Notes under the pieces: model-generated
What the model saw: the letters and a program-made list of their open reading frames with translations, nothing else
Database searches by the model: none
What the model was told of the DNA's origin: nothing
Shown here: positions 30,615 to 42,815 of the stretch, one piece after another
How the letters are laid out: every line of letters begins with the position of its first letter
Numbering within the stretch: position 1 is the stretch's first letter
NCBI RefSeq assembly: GCF_032854445.1
Contig: NC_088300.1
Location: 56,828,984 to 56,892,983 of the forward strand
From: Liolophura sinensis
Taxonomy: Eukaryota; Mollusca; Polyplacophora; Chitonida; Chitonidae
Direction of reading: 5' to 3'
Length of the DNA: 64,000 nt
Program-made: the position numbers and the translations under genes

Positions 30615-30823
30615 TGTAAATCATCAACCCTTTCAACCGCTAATACACTTTTTGTAATGAAATTTATGAATACACTTATTGTGAAAATGATACTAAAATG
30701 ATTTGCCTGTGTCACTGAAGGTGTAGGCGTCATAAAATTGTGCCAGTTATTTCTCTACACCCTTTTATTCTATCAGAATGCTTCAAAATATTGGGTGATG
30801 AGTTCAAAGAATTAGGGTATATG
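30615..30823 (+). repeat. Dispersed repeat R1, copy 2
   Basis: Second copy of the approximately 210-bp element also seen at 13800-14017, same orientation, with small indels. Being outside any gene, it argues for an interspersed repeat rather than a conserved intronic element. Confidence 0.7.
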
Positions 30824-31139
30824 AAGCTTATATGTGATCATGGTCAAGCAGTTGGGTAAGCAATAAAAATTAGATTGGCTTACAGGTGATAGTTTCTGGT
30901 TACAGTTTGGAACTGAACGATTTTTGAGCACAGGCCCTGCAGCAAATGATCTGAAGTTTTGTGATACTAGGATAAACATTGTATTCTCACTAATTTTGAC
31001 AGACTTTTTGTTATGTGGGTAAGAAATTACATGTCATAAGTTTGATTGCTTTTGAATGTGAAATCCTGTCTGTTAGCTTGAGTCCCACGCCATCCTGTGG
31101 CTGTATTAAGAGCTGGTTGTGCGGCATTATTCCTGACTA

Positions 31140-34100
31140 GATGTGAAGCAGTAGTCTGGACTGGGTTTGGGGTACTGCTGGTGGCTGGATGTGGAGCATG
31201 AGTCTTGGCAGGGTTGAGGATACTGCTGGTGGCTGGATGTGGAGCATGAGTCTGGACTGGGTTTGGGGTACTGCTGGTGGCTGGATGTGGAGCATGAGTC
31301 TTGGCTGGGTTGGGGATACTGCTGGTGGCTGGATGTGGAGCATGAGTCTGGACTGGGTTTGAGATACTGCTTGTGGCTGGATGTGGAGCATGAGTCTGGA
31401 CTGGGTTTGGGGTACTGCTGGTGGCTGGATGTGGAGCATTAGTCTTGGCTGGGTTGGGGATACTGCTGGTGGCTGGATGTAGAGCATTAGTCTTGGCTGG
31501 GTTGTGGATACTGCTGGTGGCTGGATGTGGAGCATTGTTCTTAGTTGGGTTTGCAGTATTGCTCTTGGCTGGGTTTGGGTACTGCTCTTGACTGGATTTG
31601 GAGCATTAATCTTGGCTGGATTTGTGTTATTGCCCTTGGATGGGTTGGGGATACTGCTCTTGGCTGGATGTGGAGCATTGTTCTTCGTTAGGTTTGTACT
31701 ATTGCCCTTGGCTGAGTTTGGGATACTGCTCTTGGCTGGATTTGTAGCATTGCTCTTGGTTGGGTTTGCAGTATTGCTCTTGGCTGGGTTTGGGATGCTG
31801 CTCATGGCTGGATTTGGAGCATTGCTCTTGGCTGGGTTTTAGATAATGCTCTTGGCTAGATTTGGAGCATTAGTCTTTGCTGGGTTTGGGATACTGCTGG
31901 TGGCTCAATGTGGAGCATTAGTCTTATTTGGGGATACTGCTGGTGGCTGGATGAGGAGCATTAGTCTTGGCTGGGTTGGGGATACTGCTGGTGGCTGGAT
32001 GTGGAACATTAGTCTTGGCTGGGTTGGGGATACTGCTCATGGCTGGATGTGGAGCATTGCTCTTGGTGGGTTTGGGATACTGCTGGTGGCTGGATGTGGA
32101 GCATTAGTCTTGGCTGGGTTGGGGATACTGCTCATGGCTGGATGTGGATCATTAATCTTGGTTGGTTTGGGATACTGCTGGTGGCTGGATGTGGAGCATT
32201 AGTCTTGGCTGAATTTGGGATGCTGCTGGTGGCTGGATGTGGAGCATTAGCCTTGGCTGGGTTTGGGATACTGCTGGTGGCTGGATGTGGAGCATTAGCC
32301 TTGGCTGGGTTTGGGATACTGCTGGTGGCTGGATGTGGAGCATTAGTCTTGGCTAGGTTTGGGATACTGCTGGTGGCTGGATGTGGAGCATTAGCCTTGG
32401 CTGGGTTTGGGATACTGCTGGTGGCTGGATGAGGAGCATTAGTCTTGGGTGGGTGTGGGATACTGCTGGTGGCTGGATGTGGAGCATTAGCCTTGGCTAG
32501 GTTTGGGATACTGCTGGTGGCTGGATGTGGAGCATTAGTCTTGGCTGGGTTTGGGATACTGCTGGTGGCTGGATGTGGAGCATTAGCCTTGGCTGGGTTG
32601 GGGATACTGCTGGTGGCTGGATGTGGAGCATTAGTCTTGGCTGGTTTGGGATACTGCTGGTGGCTGGATGTGGAGCATTAGTCCTGGCTGAATTTGGGAT
32701 GCTGCTGGTGGCTGGATGTGGAGCATTAGCCTTGGCTGGGTTTGGGATACTGCTGGTGGCTGGATGTGGAGCATTAGTCTTGGCTAGGTTTGGGATACTG
32801 CTGGTGGCTGGATGTGGAGCATTAGCCTTGGCTGGGTTTGGGATACTGCTGGTGGCTGGATGAGGAGCATTAGTCTTGGGTGGGTTTGGGATACTGCTGG
32901 TGGCTGGATGTGGAGCATTAGCCTTGGCTGGGTTTGGGATACTGCTGGTGGCTGGATGTGGAGCATTAGTCTTGGCTGGGTTTGGGATACTGCTGGTGGC
33001 TGGATGTGGAGCATTAGCCTTGGCTGGGTTTGGGATACTGCTGGTGGCTGGATGTGGAGCATTAGTCTTGGCTGGGTTTGGGATACTGCTTGTGGTTGGG
33101 TTTGGGTATGCATCATGCTCCTGGTTGGGTGTGCAGCATTGTTCTTGGCTGGGTGTGGAGCACTGCTTGACTGGGTGTGCAGCATTGCTCTTGGCTGGAT
33201 GTGGAGCATTGCTCTTGTCTGGGTGTGTAACATTGCGCTTGGCTGAATGTGGAGCATTGATATTGTCGGTGTGCAGCATTGCTGGTGTCTGGGTGTACAG
33301 CATTGCTCTTGGCTGGGTTTGCAGCATTGCTCTTGACTGGGTGTGCGGCATTGCGCTTGGCTGAATGTGGAGCATTGCTATTGTCTGGGTGTGCAGCATT
33401 GCTCTTGGCTGGATGTACAGCTTTGCACTCGGCTGGACATGGAACATTGCCATGTTCATGAGTGTGGAAAGCTGCTCTTGGCTGGGTGTGAGGAGGTGTT
33501 GCTCTTGACAGGGTGCGGAGCTTTGTTCTTGGCTGGGTGTGAAACATTGATCTTGTCTGGGTGTGGAGCATTTCTCTTGGCTGGGTGTGAAACATTGATC
33601 TTGTCTGGGTGTGGAGCATTTCTCTTGGCTGGGTGTGGAACATTGCTCTTGGCTGGGTGTTGGGCATTGATCGTGTCTGGGTGTGGAATATTTGCTCTTG
33701 GCTGGGCTTGGGGCATTGCTCTTGGTTGGGAGTGGGGAATTTCTCTTGTTTGGATGTGGTTCATTGCTCAAGTTGCATGTGTTTGGAGAAATGTTCTTGG
33801 CTGCATGCATGAGAAGAAATGCACTTGGTTGCATGTGTGTGGAGAAATGCTCTTGGCTGTATGCGTGTGGAGAAATGCTGTTTACTGCATGCATGTGGAG
33901 AAATGTTGTTTACTTCAATGTTATGACAAAGTGCTCTTGGCTTCATAAATGGAGAGAAATGCTCCTGGCAGCATGAATGTGCAGACATGCACTTGGCAGC
34001 ATGAGTGTGCGGAAATGCTCTTGATTTGATGCTTGTAGAGAAATGCTCTTGGCTGCATGAGTGTGGTGAAATGCTCTTGACTTTATGAGTGTGGAGAAAT

Positions 34101-34700
34101 GCTCTTGGCTTTATGAGTGTGGAGAAATGCTCTTGGCTTTATAAGTGTAAAGAAATGCTCTTGGCTTCGTGAGTGTAGAGAAATGCTCTTGTCTTTATGA
34201 GTGTAGAGAAGTGAGTGTGGAGAAATGCTCTTGGCTTAATGAGTGTGGAGAAATGCCCTTACCTTTGTGGGTGTGGAGAAATGCTCTTGGCTTTATGAGT
34301 GTAGAGAAATGCTCTTGGCTTCATGAGTGGAGAAATGCTCTTGGCTTTATGAGTGTAGAGAAATGCTCTTGGCTTCATGAGTGGAGAAATGCTCTTGGCT
34401 TTATGAGTGTAGAGAAATGCTCTTGGCTTCATGAGTGGAGAAATGCTCTTGGCTTTATGAGTGTAGAGAAGTGAGTGTGGAGAAATGCTCTTAGCTTTAT
34501 GAGTGTAGAGAAATGCTCTTGTCTTCGTGAGTGGAGAAATGCTCTTGGCTTTATGAGTGGAGAAGTGCTCTTGGCTTTATGAGTGTAGAGAAATGCTCTT
34601 GGCTTCGTGAGTGTGGAGAAATTCTTCTGGCTGCGTAAGTGTAGAAAAATGCGCATAGCTGCATGGCAGTGTGGAGAAATGTTCTAGGATACATGCGTGT
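31140..34700. repeat. Large G-rich minisatellite in three monomer zones (48, 24, 26-28 bp)
   Basis: Zone 1 (about 31140-33110) has 48-bp units built on GGGATACTGCTGGTGGCTGG and ATGTGGAGCATTAGTCTTGG. Zone 2 (about 33110-33770) has 24-bp units such as GTGTGCAGCATTGCTCTTGG-CTGG. Zone 3 (about 33770-34700) has 26-28-bp units, AGTGTGGAGAAATGCTCTTG followed by GCTTTATG. All share the TGTGGAG...CTCTTGGCT core, so the zones derive from one ancestor. Because the units are stop-poor, several frames on both strands stay open, including one of 465 codons (32497-33894, minus); these are most simply by-products. The + strand is strongly G over C. Confidence 0.95.
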
Positions 34701-34759
34701 GGAGTGTTTGTTCTAGCCGAACATGAAACACTACCCCGTAAATAGTGCAAAAATTGCAT

Positions 34760-35787
34760 TTATTTTAATTAAAATAAATGAAGCATTACCTGCCATTTTT
34801 TGGCAACTGCACTGTACTGTTTGCTGCATCAAACTCGCACACATTCTGTTACATAATGTTACTATGAAGTGTTAATCATTGACAGCCTGAAGATCTACAT
34901 GTGTCTTCACATCGATGTAGGGTAAATGCGAATACAAACCCCACACTAAGGTGAACAGACAGTACAATACCTATATGGCGAGGCCAAGTGAGCTAATCAG
35001 GAAGTTACTGTCAGACTAACAGTGATACTCATTCAGTGGGAAAGACAAGTAGCCATTGTTAGCTGTCCGTTTTTTTCTGCTCATTGCTTTACGACTCGCT
35101 CTATCACGGCTGGTGCGTTCGCCTTGATGACGTACTCAATGACGTATTACGACGATATCACGTATTACTGGAGACTTCCTTATAGACGTAAAGGAATTAT
35201 CACATTCATAATAATTAGGGCATGCTTTTGATAATGAAGATTATTAACTTACAAGTGCGGAATTTTACACGTGAAAAATTGCCAATTAGTCCTTTGTATT
35301 TTAGTAGAAGCTTCATTGATCGAACAACGCCCAAAACCATCAATTAAAACGGAAACCTTTTTGATAGAAAATGTTTTCTCTTTTGACCTGATGTTCTATT
35401 ATTTAAGTAATTAAATTCACTCTTGCTGTATTATGTCAAAACTTGTGATATTTACAGTGTTTGGTTTTCGAATTGTGGAAACTGTGCTAAGACTACAAAG
35501 AAATTTTTTCAAATACATCGGAAATCCAAATTCTGAAAGTGAAAATTTAATCGACCCTGCCCTGATATTTGACCGCCTCATTCAGTACGTATCGGGTGAC
35601 ATTTACCGCTCAGACGCTTGACCCAACTCGCGTGAACATCAAATGCCATCGTTCCATTTTTTATGATCTATTCATGGCCTGTATACTTGTTCAGGGTGGT
35701 CGTGCTCTGAACATGGGAAATGATGCATGAACATTGAACAGGTTGTGGAAAACAAAAACTGAAGACCGGTATCATTGTACCGTAGGC

Positions 35788-35828
<41 letters not shown>

Positions 35829-36725
35829 ATACTGGAATTTTGGAATCACGCGACTGGTAGCTCAAAGAAATCTGTCGCCCTAGGCCCGATGTGTGTGTGG
35901 CTTTCTCCTTGGCTTACGTCTTATAGTCTGCTTGAAGTTTGGAAGAGGTTTGGAAGATCACACCTGATTTGATACACCTATACATCAAAAGGAACATGCC
36001 GTGTTTCTGTGTTACCTCCGTGTTCCTTGGGAACACTGTTCTATTCACATCATAGTTGTAGATTGTCTCTGGGATTAGCACTAGGGGGTGATTTAGTTGT
36101 ATGTGAAGAGGAGATGTTGTGTGCGAGTAGACGAGTATACTGCTCTCAATAGGGTTAACAAAGTTATGTGTTAAGATCTATTTTTTCAATCTGCTGTAAC
36201 GGGCTTACCAAGTGACTAAGGCCGTCCCATTCTGCTGTAAAGTTTTGTTTAATCGATGTACTCTTTCTCCTCTGCATCGTCCAGTGACTAAGGTTCCAGA
36301 GTCCCAGGCTGGTGAACGTCTTGTTTGGTCCGAACCGTGTGCTATTGCTCCTCTGTCTGACCGTTTGTTCGTTTTGTTTCGCCCGGCAAGAAATTTTCTT
36401 TTTTTTTTTTTCTCTACTTCAGGTGAACGTTCCTGGAACTATTCATTCTGTGGGGAATGGTGACTTTGATGTTACATGTATACTGCACAGAGCCACTTTC
36501 GAACATATTGCCTTCAATTTGAATGTGCCTACTGTAGATTAAAAATAGATTCTTCTGTCCATTGCATTTTCCTTACTCATTTTCGGATGAATGAATACGA
36601 TCTGGAAAAGCATTACTTTATTGCTGGTTTCGTTGGCATCTTTGATAATCTCTCACTTAATATGTTTGGTGCCTTACACCACTGCATTCGTGTCTGACGT
36701 CTCAACCTTCTAAAGTAACCCTCCT
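34760..36725. other. Non-coding stretch with (TA)n and CRE-like sites
   Basis: No gene recognised. A (TA)n microsatellite is at 35789-35825. Two CRE-like sites, TGACGTAC (35128-35135) and TGACGTAT (35140-35147), lie 12 bp apart in a more CpG-containing patch. The frame at 35433-35621 (62 codons) has a fairly protein-like composition but no recognisable domain. Confidence 0.5.
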
Positions 36726-36730
36726 CTTTT

Positions 36731-37310
36731 CTGGCTGGTTTGTGCGCCCTCTCCAGCAACCTTATCATTCTCTGGCTGGTTTGTGCGCCCTCTCCAGCAA
36801 TCTTATCATTCTCTGGCTGGTTTGTGCGCCCTCTCTAGCAACCTTATCATTCTCTGGCTGGTTTGTGCGCCCTCTCCAGCAATCTTATCATTCTCTGGCT
36901 GGTTTGTGCGCCCTCTCCAGCAACCTTATCATTCTCTGGCTGGTTTGTGCGCCCTCTCCAGCAATCTTATCATTCTCTGGCTGGTTTGTGCGCCCTCTCC
37001 AGCAATCTTATCATTCTCTGGCTGGTTTGTGCGCCCTCTCCAGCAACCTTATCATTCTCTGGCTGGTATGTGCGCCCTCTTCAGCAACCTTATCATTCTC
37101 TGGCTGGTTTGTGCGCCCTCTCCAGCAATCTTATCATTCTCTGGCTGGTTTGTGCGCCCTCTTCAGCACTCTTATCATTCTCTGGCTGGTTTGTGCGCCC
37201 TCTCCAGCAACCTTATCATTCTCTGGTTTGTCGGCCTTCTCCAGCAGCCTTACCATTCTCTGGCAAGTTTGTCCGCCTTCTTCAGCAACCTTACATTTCT
37301 CTAGCTGGCT
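36731..37310 (+). repeat. 41-bp minisatellite, about 14 units
   Basis: Units read TTTGTGCGCCCTCTCCAGCA, ATCTTATCATTCTCTGGCTG, G. As 41 is not a multiple of three, a frame moves through all three registers, and the unit has no stop in any forward register. This explains three overlapping + frames of 160-190 codons. Units decay toward 37310. Confidence 0.96.
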
Positions 37311-37868
37311 ATTGTAGCTATCCATTTCAAAGGACCACATTATTAAATCGATGTTAAATACTGTTTCACCCGTGACGGTTAATTGCTCATGAAAGGAGCA
37401 AGTCTTATATCAATTAAACATTCTATGTGAAATATCAAAGTTTTATGTAAGACCTCTGTTTCCAGCACGGGGTCATACTGTAACTATGTATGCATGGCTC
37501 GTGTGTATCTTACGTGAATTCAGCAGATTATAAGTATATAAGGGACAAATAAAATACATAGGCCTACCCAGTAAACCAGCCAGAGAATAGATTGGCTGTC
37601 CGCCTTTTAACAGGCATAACCTTACTCTCATGTTTATCTCCGAGTACTTTGGCCAACAGCTCAAGCATGCAGCCGTCTTTAGCAATGTTCAAGTCATCTG
37701 TTGCAACAGGCCTTATATGTATCATTCGGTTTCACAATGCAAGCCTGGGCGCACATCAATCAATTTTTTTTTTCATCTAATTTTTTTTTCATTTGTTCCA
37801 TTCCCGTGTCACATAATAAAACAGGTTCACATATCCGTGAAGTGTCACCCATCCTTACAAACTTAAGT

Positions 37869-38056
37869 CCTCGCTTAACGCTCAGCATTAAGGGGACAGT
37901 GCAACATGATTTACTTGCCTTCGATAAGACGTCTTGGTGAAGCAGCACTAGATAAAAGAGTGGTGCAATTAGTAGGCACATTACTCCTTCGTCGTCATAT
38001 GACTGAAAAATTGTGAAGTACGACGTTAAACCCTAAGCACTAACTCACTCACTCCT
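37869..38056 (+). mobile_element. SINE family B, 5'-truncated
   Basis: Contains ACTTGCCTTCGATAAGACGT, GAAGCAGCACTAGATAAAAG, TCGTCGTCATATGACTGAAA and ACGACGTTAAACCCTAAGCA with an ACTC-type tail. A deletion shortens the middle compared with 10411-10768. Confidence 0.9.
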
Positions 38057-38811
38057 TACAAACTGGAATATACGTCGCTGATTAAGTGAAAATGTAGTCA
38101 CACCCTAATATACAGGGCATGAAGACCTTTTGTGGCTTACAACAGTACTAAGATTAGGTCATCGTCATACAATAATGTCAAGAGTCGTAGTATGACTGTC
38201 ATACTACGCTGCAGCTGTCAGCAATGTCATCCACTGAGTAAAAACCTTTTCCAACACGAAATATTGGTTCGGGCTATGTGGAATATGAAACTCTCTTTGT
38301 ATTAACTTGTGTTAATTAGCCATACGATATATGTATTTTATGTGTCCCTAAAACTACATCCCTGCATACAATCAGTTGAACTCACGAAAGATCCGTTTAT
38401 ATATGGACAGCATGCCGCCATGCTCGGACTGGAGGTCTTTCCGTTTCAGAAAAAAAACACCGATAACCAACATAAAATACACAATTATTCTTAAAATGTA
38501 TTAAACATAAGACTTTAACATTTCACACACATTATTTAACTCATATAGGACACCTTTCATGAATATTTCAGCGTCAGGGTTGAAACAGCATTAAGCTAGA
38601 AACATACCGACAAATTGCATATGTTTAATAATGTGCAATGTCAGAGTGGCACCGATCATCGGGGATGCGGTGTTTCTGCATAAGCCTAACATTGTACGTT
38701 TCACGTCTGCATTTTTTAAATATGTTGATGTTTTAATACTATTGCGCTGATATATCATGCTGACATGTTCATAGAATGTGTTTTAATATCCATTCAAAAC
38801 GCGTGAACCTG
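38057..38811. other. Non-coding, nothing recognised
   Basis: Between two SINE fragments; only short frames without recognisable content. Confidence 0.55.
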
Positions 38812-38928
38812 CGGATGGTCCCCCGGGCTCTGCCCGGTTTCCTCCCACCATAATGCTGGCCGCCGTCGTATAAGTCAAATATTCTTGAGTACAGCGTAAA
38901 ACACCAATCAAATAAATAAATCAATCAA
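38812..38928 (+). mobile_element. SINE family A, 3' fragment
   Basis: ACCTGCGGATGGTCCCCCGG with a short internal deletion, CCTCCCACCATAATGCTGGC, GAGTACAGCGTAAAACACCA, then AAAT and CAAT repeats. Confidence 0.92.
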
Positions 38929-40898
38929 TCAAAACGTGTGTGGAATACCAAAGTATTAAATTTAAAACATTTACAGTAATTACGTATTTAAGAGGGTTAT
39001 GGTTTTATTGCGGGACAATCCATAAATAGCGTTGCTGTAGTGCAAAGTCACACATACGCATGACTCGCAGCCAAGAACTACACCCGTGTTTACGTCTGAA
39101 AATGTTAACGATGCTCCAACCCATGCAGTTGTCATTGTAGTGAGCACGATCCAGCGTCTGTAAAATATAATCACCCTTTTGTTCACAATTGCAAGTCTGT
39201 TCACGTGCTGATCGACCTTCATGTACAAGAAAACCTTTATGTTCAGAAACAGGAAGAACGCAGTACCGATACATACTATATAGCAACATGTTAATCTCGT
39301 CGTTTTCAGATTTATGGATCCCAACAATGTACATATACACACACTTATGCTATTTTGACATCTATGTATACTGTGCTTATACAATGACCAGGTGTGCCCT
39401 TTTCTTCCATACTATATTATCTAGAATTACCCTTTATTGTAAATGTGAAGACCGAAATTGTATACCCTTAATAAGGTTGTGTAATAATGAAGTCGTTATT
39501 ATATAGACCCAGTATATAAAGTTGTGTATACACTTAACACGGTAGTGTATTTAGCATTTCCCCAATAGCACAATCGTCTATGGTCTGACATTTAAAAATC
39601 GTATTAGCTAACTATACAAGGGTCAAGCGGACGAACCAAATCTGTTTCCTCAGACCTTTCAAATTGTCCTGTGTAAATACTTGTTATTTATGTTCTCATT
39701 GTGTACAGGTTTGAGCATTCGCATTATATACAGCGGTGGTGTACTCGTGTAATAAGGTTTCCAGTGCTTTCCCACTGAGTGAACACACAATGTAGATATG
39801 CAGGCCTTTAATTTTCCCCCAGCCCCTGGAGCTGTGCGTTCAGGCATGCAGGTATATATACAGCTAGCCCTTTCCCTTATCTGTTTACGGAGGCGTCCAC
39901 GAAATGCACCTCTTGGAGCTGACCTATTTGTATAATATATGTCGTCGGAATCAGTCACCCGGTAGAAGTGTACACATGTTGTAGATGTGTGCAGGAAAAA
40001 AGTAATGACGTGGGGGAAGGGGGGGGGGGGTATTGGGGGGATTTAATCAAATCCTTATCTACGGACATCCCTTCATCCGCTTAGCGAACCCGTCTGGTGC
40101 CGAGAACCGTGAAGTCAGGCGCACGCCCATGACCAATGCGAGACGTGGGCGGGAGCTAGGGGTGTGACCCAGCACTATACTACACACACGATGAGGGCGT
40201 TCATGAATATCACGGCCATCTTATGTATATACTTAGTCAAACTTGAAATTCGCATTCCTTATCGCTAACCGTGCACATTTTAGAGAGTAAATTGTAAAGA
40301 TATGCTGGACATCAGATTGCTGGAATCGGAACATTCACCAGAAATCAGTAGTGAAAAATCAAAGTGAAAAGTTTTTGTGACCTTTTTGGGGAATAAATGG
40401 TTTCCCGTTACGCTTTGTGAAGAGTAACATGACATATTCAGGTTGTGTACCTATAAAGACAGTTTTTTGTAAGTCTGTGAAAATATCTGCAGAAATAAAC
40501 CGTGTATATATAGACTAGCACAGCACCACACTACTTGACTTGTGCACCATGTATGCGTTGGCATATTTTTATGTGTACTGATCGACCACAGAAATCGTTT
40601 CCAAGGTTATAGATTATAATGTGTATTTGATTACTTAGATATGTAATGGCCTATATACGTGTCATGAAGTACAATAATAGGCCTACATATAGGAATGTAA
40701 TGTAGGAAAAAGATATTTCATGAATGTTTTTGTTTTATATTTCGTCTTCAAATATATAGGCCTGTACGAGAGCAGTTCTGTGTATTCACTCAAAGACTAA
40801 CATGTATATGCGACTCGGTGGATGAATGAATATTTGTTATATTTCTCTAAAAAGATATTAGAATCTGTTCTACACATATTTTAAGGTCAAATATCTCT
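38929..40898. other. Non-coding with a GC-rich, promoter-like patch at 40045-40190
   Basis: No gene proved. The patch 40045-40190 has many CpGs, a GGGCGGG box and an ACCAAT (CCAAT-type) motif. A + frame of 25 residues at 40191-40268 begins MRAFMNITAILCIYLV, hydrophobic like a signal peptide. On the other side a minus frame (ATG at 39958) begins MTDSDDIYYTNRSAPRG. A G run lies at 40019-40030. A bidirectional promoter is possible but unsupported beyond this. Confidence 0.3.
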
Positions 40899-40994
40899 CT
40901 GGTGCTGCTCGGTTTCCTCCACCCACCAAAATGCTGTCCGCCGTCGTATAAGTGAAATATTCTCGAGTACGACATAAACACCAATCAACTATAA
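40899..40994 (+). mobile_element. SINE family A, 3' fragment
   Basis: GCTCGGTTTCCTCCACCCAC, AAAATGCTGTCCGCCGTCGT, GAAATATTCTCGAGTACGAC and a CACCAATCAA end. Strongly 5'-truncated. Confidence 0.88.
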
Positions 40995-42500
40995 AAAAAA
41001 TTTTTTTTATTTATATCTATTTTATATTACCGATTTGATCAGTTTTATATGCCGCTTACAAGTATGTGCACCTAAATGTGACAGGGGGCATACAGGTTTT
41101 TGAGAGGAGTAAACCGAGTCAAGAAACTGGGAGAAAACATCGCACTTCAGCAGGTACTAGACAAAGTTCTGGTGTTAGGCCGCATGTAGCCACTTCAGCA
41201 TGTACATGCGGGAACTGGATTCAAGCTCGTATTCTCATTGGCTACGCTGTTCCCGAGGAGAGCATGTGAAACACATTTTACCCGCCTGTTTTGGGCACAT
41301 AAGGAACAGAATATCCAGGCAACTTGAATGCCCGAAACTGTCTGGCATCACAGTTACATTGAGGGATGTCCCGCGGGATGATGTAATATATCATGTAAAT
41401 GTTTAATCAAATGCGTGCAATTCGCGGACAGCCTCCAATTCGCGGACAGCCTCCAATTATCTATTCTATTGCTATGTGATTTGCCTATGGCAAATTATAG
41501 GGAATAGCTTGAAGTTATCTGATAGGATCGTGCAGATATATATTCACGTATATACGAATTTTTTGTATTCACTAACATCAGTATTTTGTGTCATGTTTAT
41601 CCTTGTATATGTGAAGAAAGAAAGAAAAATCACATCGACACCCAGGTATTTCGGCTTAATTATGATACGTGTGCATATTATACAGGCTGAAATCATCATT
41701 TAACGAAGATGCTGACAAAGGGAGACTACGGTATTATATGTTTTGACAATGATACATGAAATAGCAGCCATTAACAACAGTATTATAGTGGTTCATTACA
41801 CTACTGAACGGCAACGTGGCTCTATTCTCGTGAAAAGCAAAGCAGATCTATGGAAGCCGACAGCATTCGTTGTCCTCTGCGGCAATTGCATAATGCTATG
41901 TTTATATAGGCGTCAAATTTTGGAGGGGTGTGCTGATCGATTTTAAACTCAAATGCCCTTGTTTGAATGCCAACACATGCCTAATGCCTATCGAAATGGC
42001 GAATAGATGTTCATCTATTCCTTGTAAATACACGCATGTAAGTTACCAAGAGTTAGAGGTGAAATGATTGGTTTGTTTGTGATGCCGTAGCCGAGGACGC
42101 TGGCCTTCAACTCACGTGTGTGTGTGCGCGTGTATATATATTTATATATATACACAACAATATTATCTTGCAGCTCTCAAACCACAGAGGTTTGATGCCA
42201 TGGCATAAACAACTGCCACATTGTTAGCCTCATTATAACCTACTGCTGATATTGTCCTTCAATAAAACATCACTAATACACATCATCACAATGCACTTTC
42301 AAAATTATCTGCATATCGCCTTCAGCGAAGTTGGAATCCGCTGCACAGCGTTGGCTGGCTTCATCATGTTGTGCATAAGGAAATGAACGGTACGCATCAA
42401 ACTATACCCAGTTCACTTTCATAACAGTTCGTGAATATATGTATTTGCTCTAAATTTTTTCGTTGTGTTGTGGCGTTATAATATATTGGAAAGGTCATTT
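40995..42500. other. Non-coding, nothing recognised
   Basis: Contains an 18-bp unit AATTCGCGGACAGCCTCC in two direct copies at about 41422-41457 and short frames without recognisable domains. Confidence 0.5.
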
Positions 42501-42521
42501 TCGAAATAAAGTTTTCAGAAA

Positions 42522-42815
42522 ATGGATTTACGAAGTTTGAAAAGCTTGGAGAAACTGGTGGTGATGATGTCTTGGAATAGACTGACGTGTCAGGAAACCT
42601 TGATGATCCACCTGGAACGGGCAACAATCGTCAATATCGTGAACGAAGACGCCACTATGGCATTTAAGTGTGTAGTGGCATTTAAAATTGCAAGGAAAGA
42701 AAGAAAAAGGTCGATACAAAGTGGTTCACAAACAGAGCAAAACTTAAGCAAACCGACAGCAAGCTGGTTTTCTTGGAAAATTAGGCCTATCATTATCGCG
42801 TGTGCTTGCCTATAG
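42522..42815 (+). pseudogene. Possible decayed homeodomain-like fragment
   Basis: In the register starting at 42710 the + strand reads VDTKWFTNRAKLKQT, close to homeodomain recognition helix 3 (WFxNRRAK) but one Arg short. About 80 bases upstream in the same register is a basic RERRRHYG, as at a homeodomain start, then two in-frame TAA codons. The spacing is too short for a full homeodomain. An acceptor-like TTTTCAG lies just before 42517. A competing register stays open for 97 codons (42522-42815). This may be chance; no assignment is made. Confidence 0.15.
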
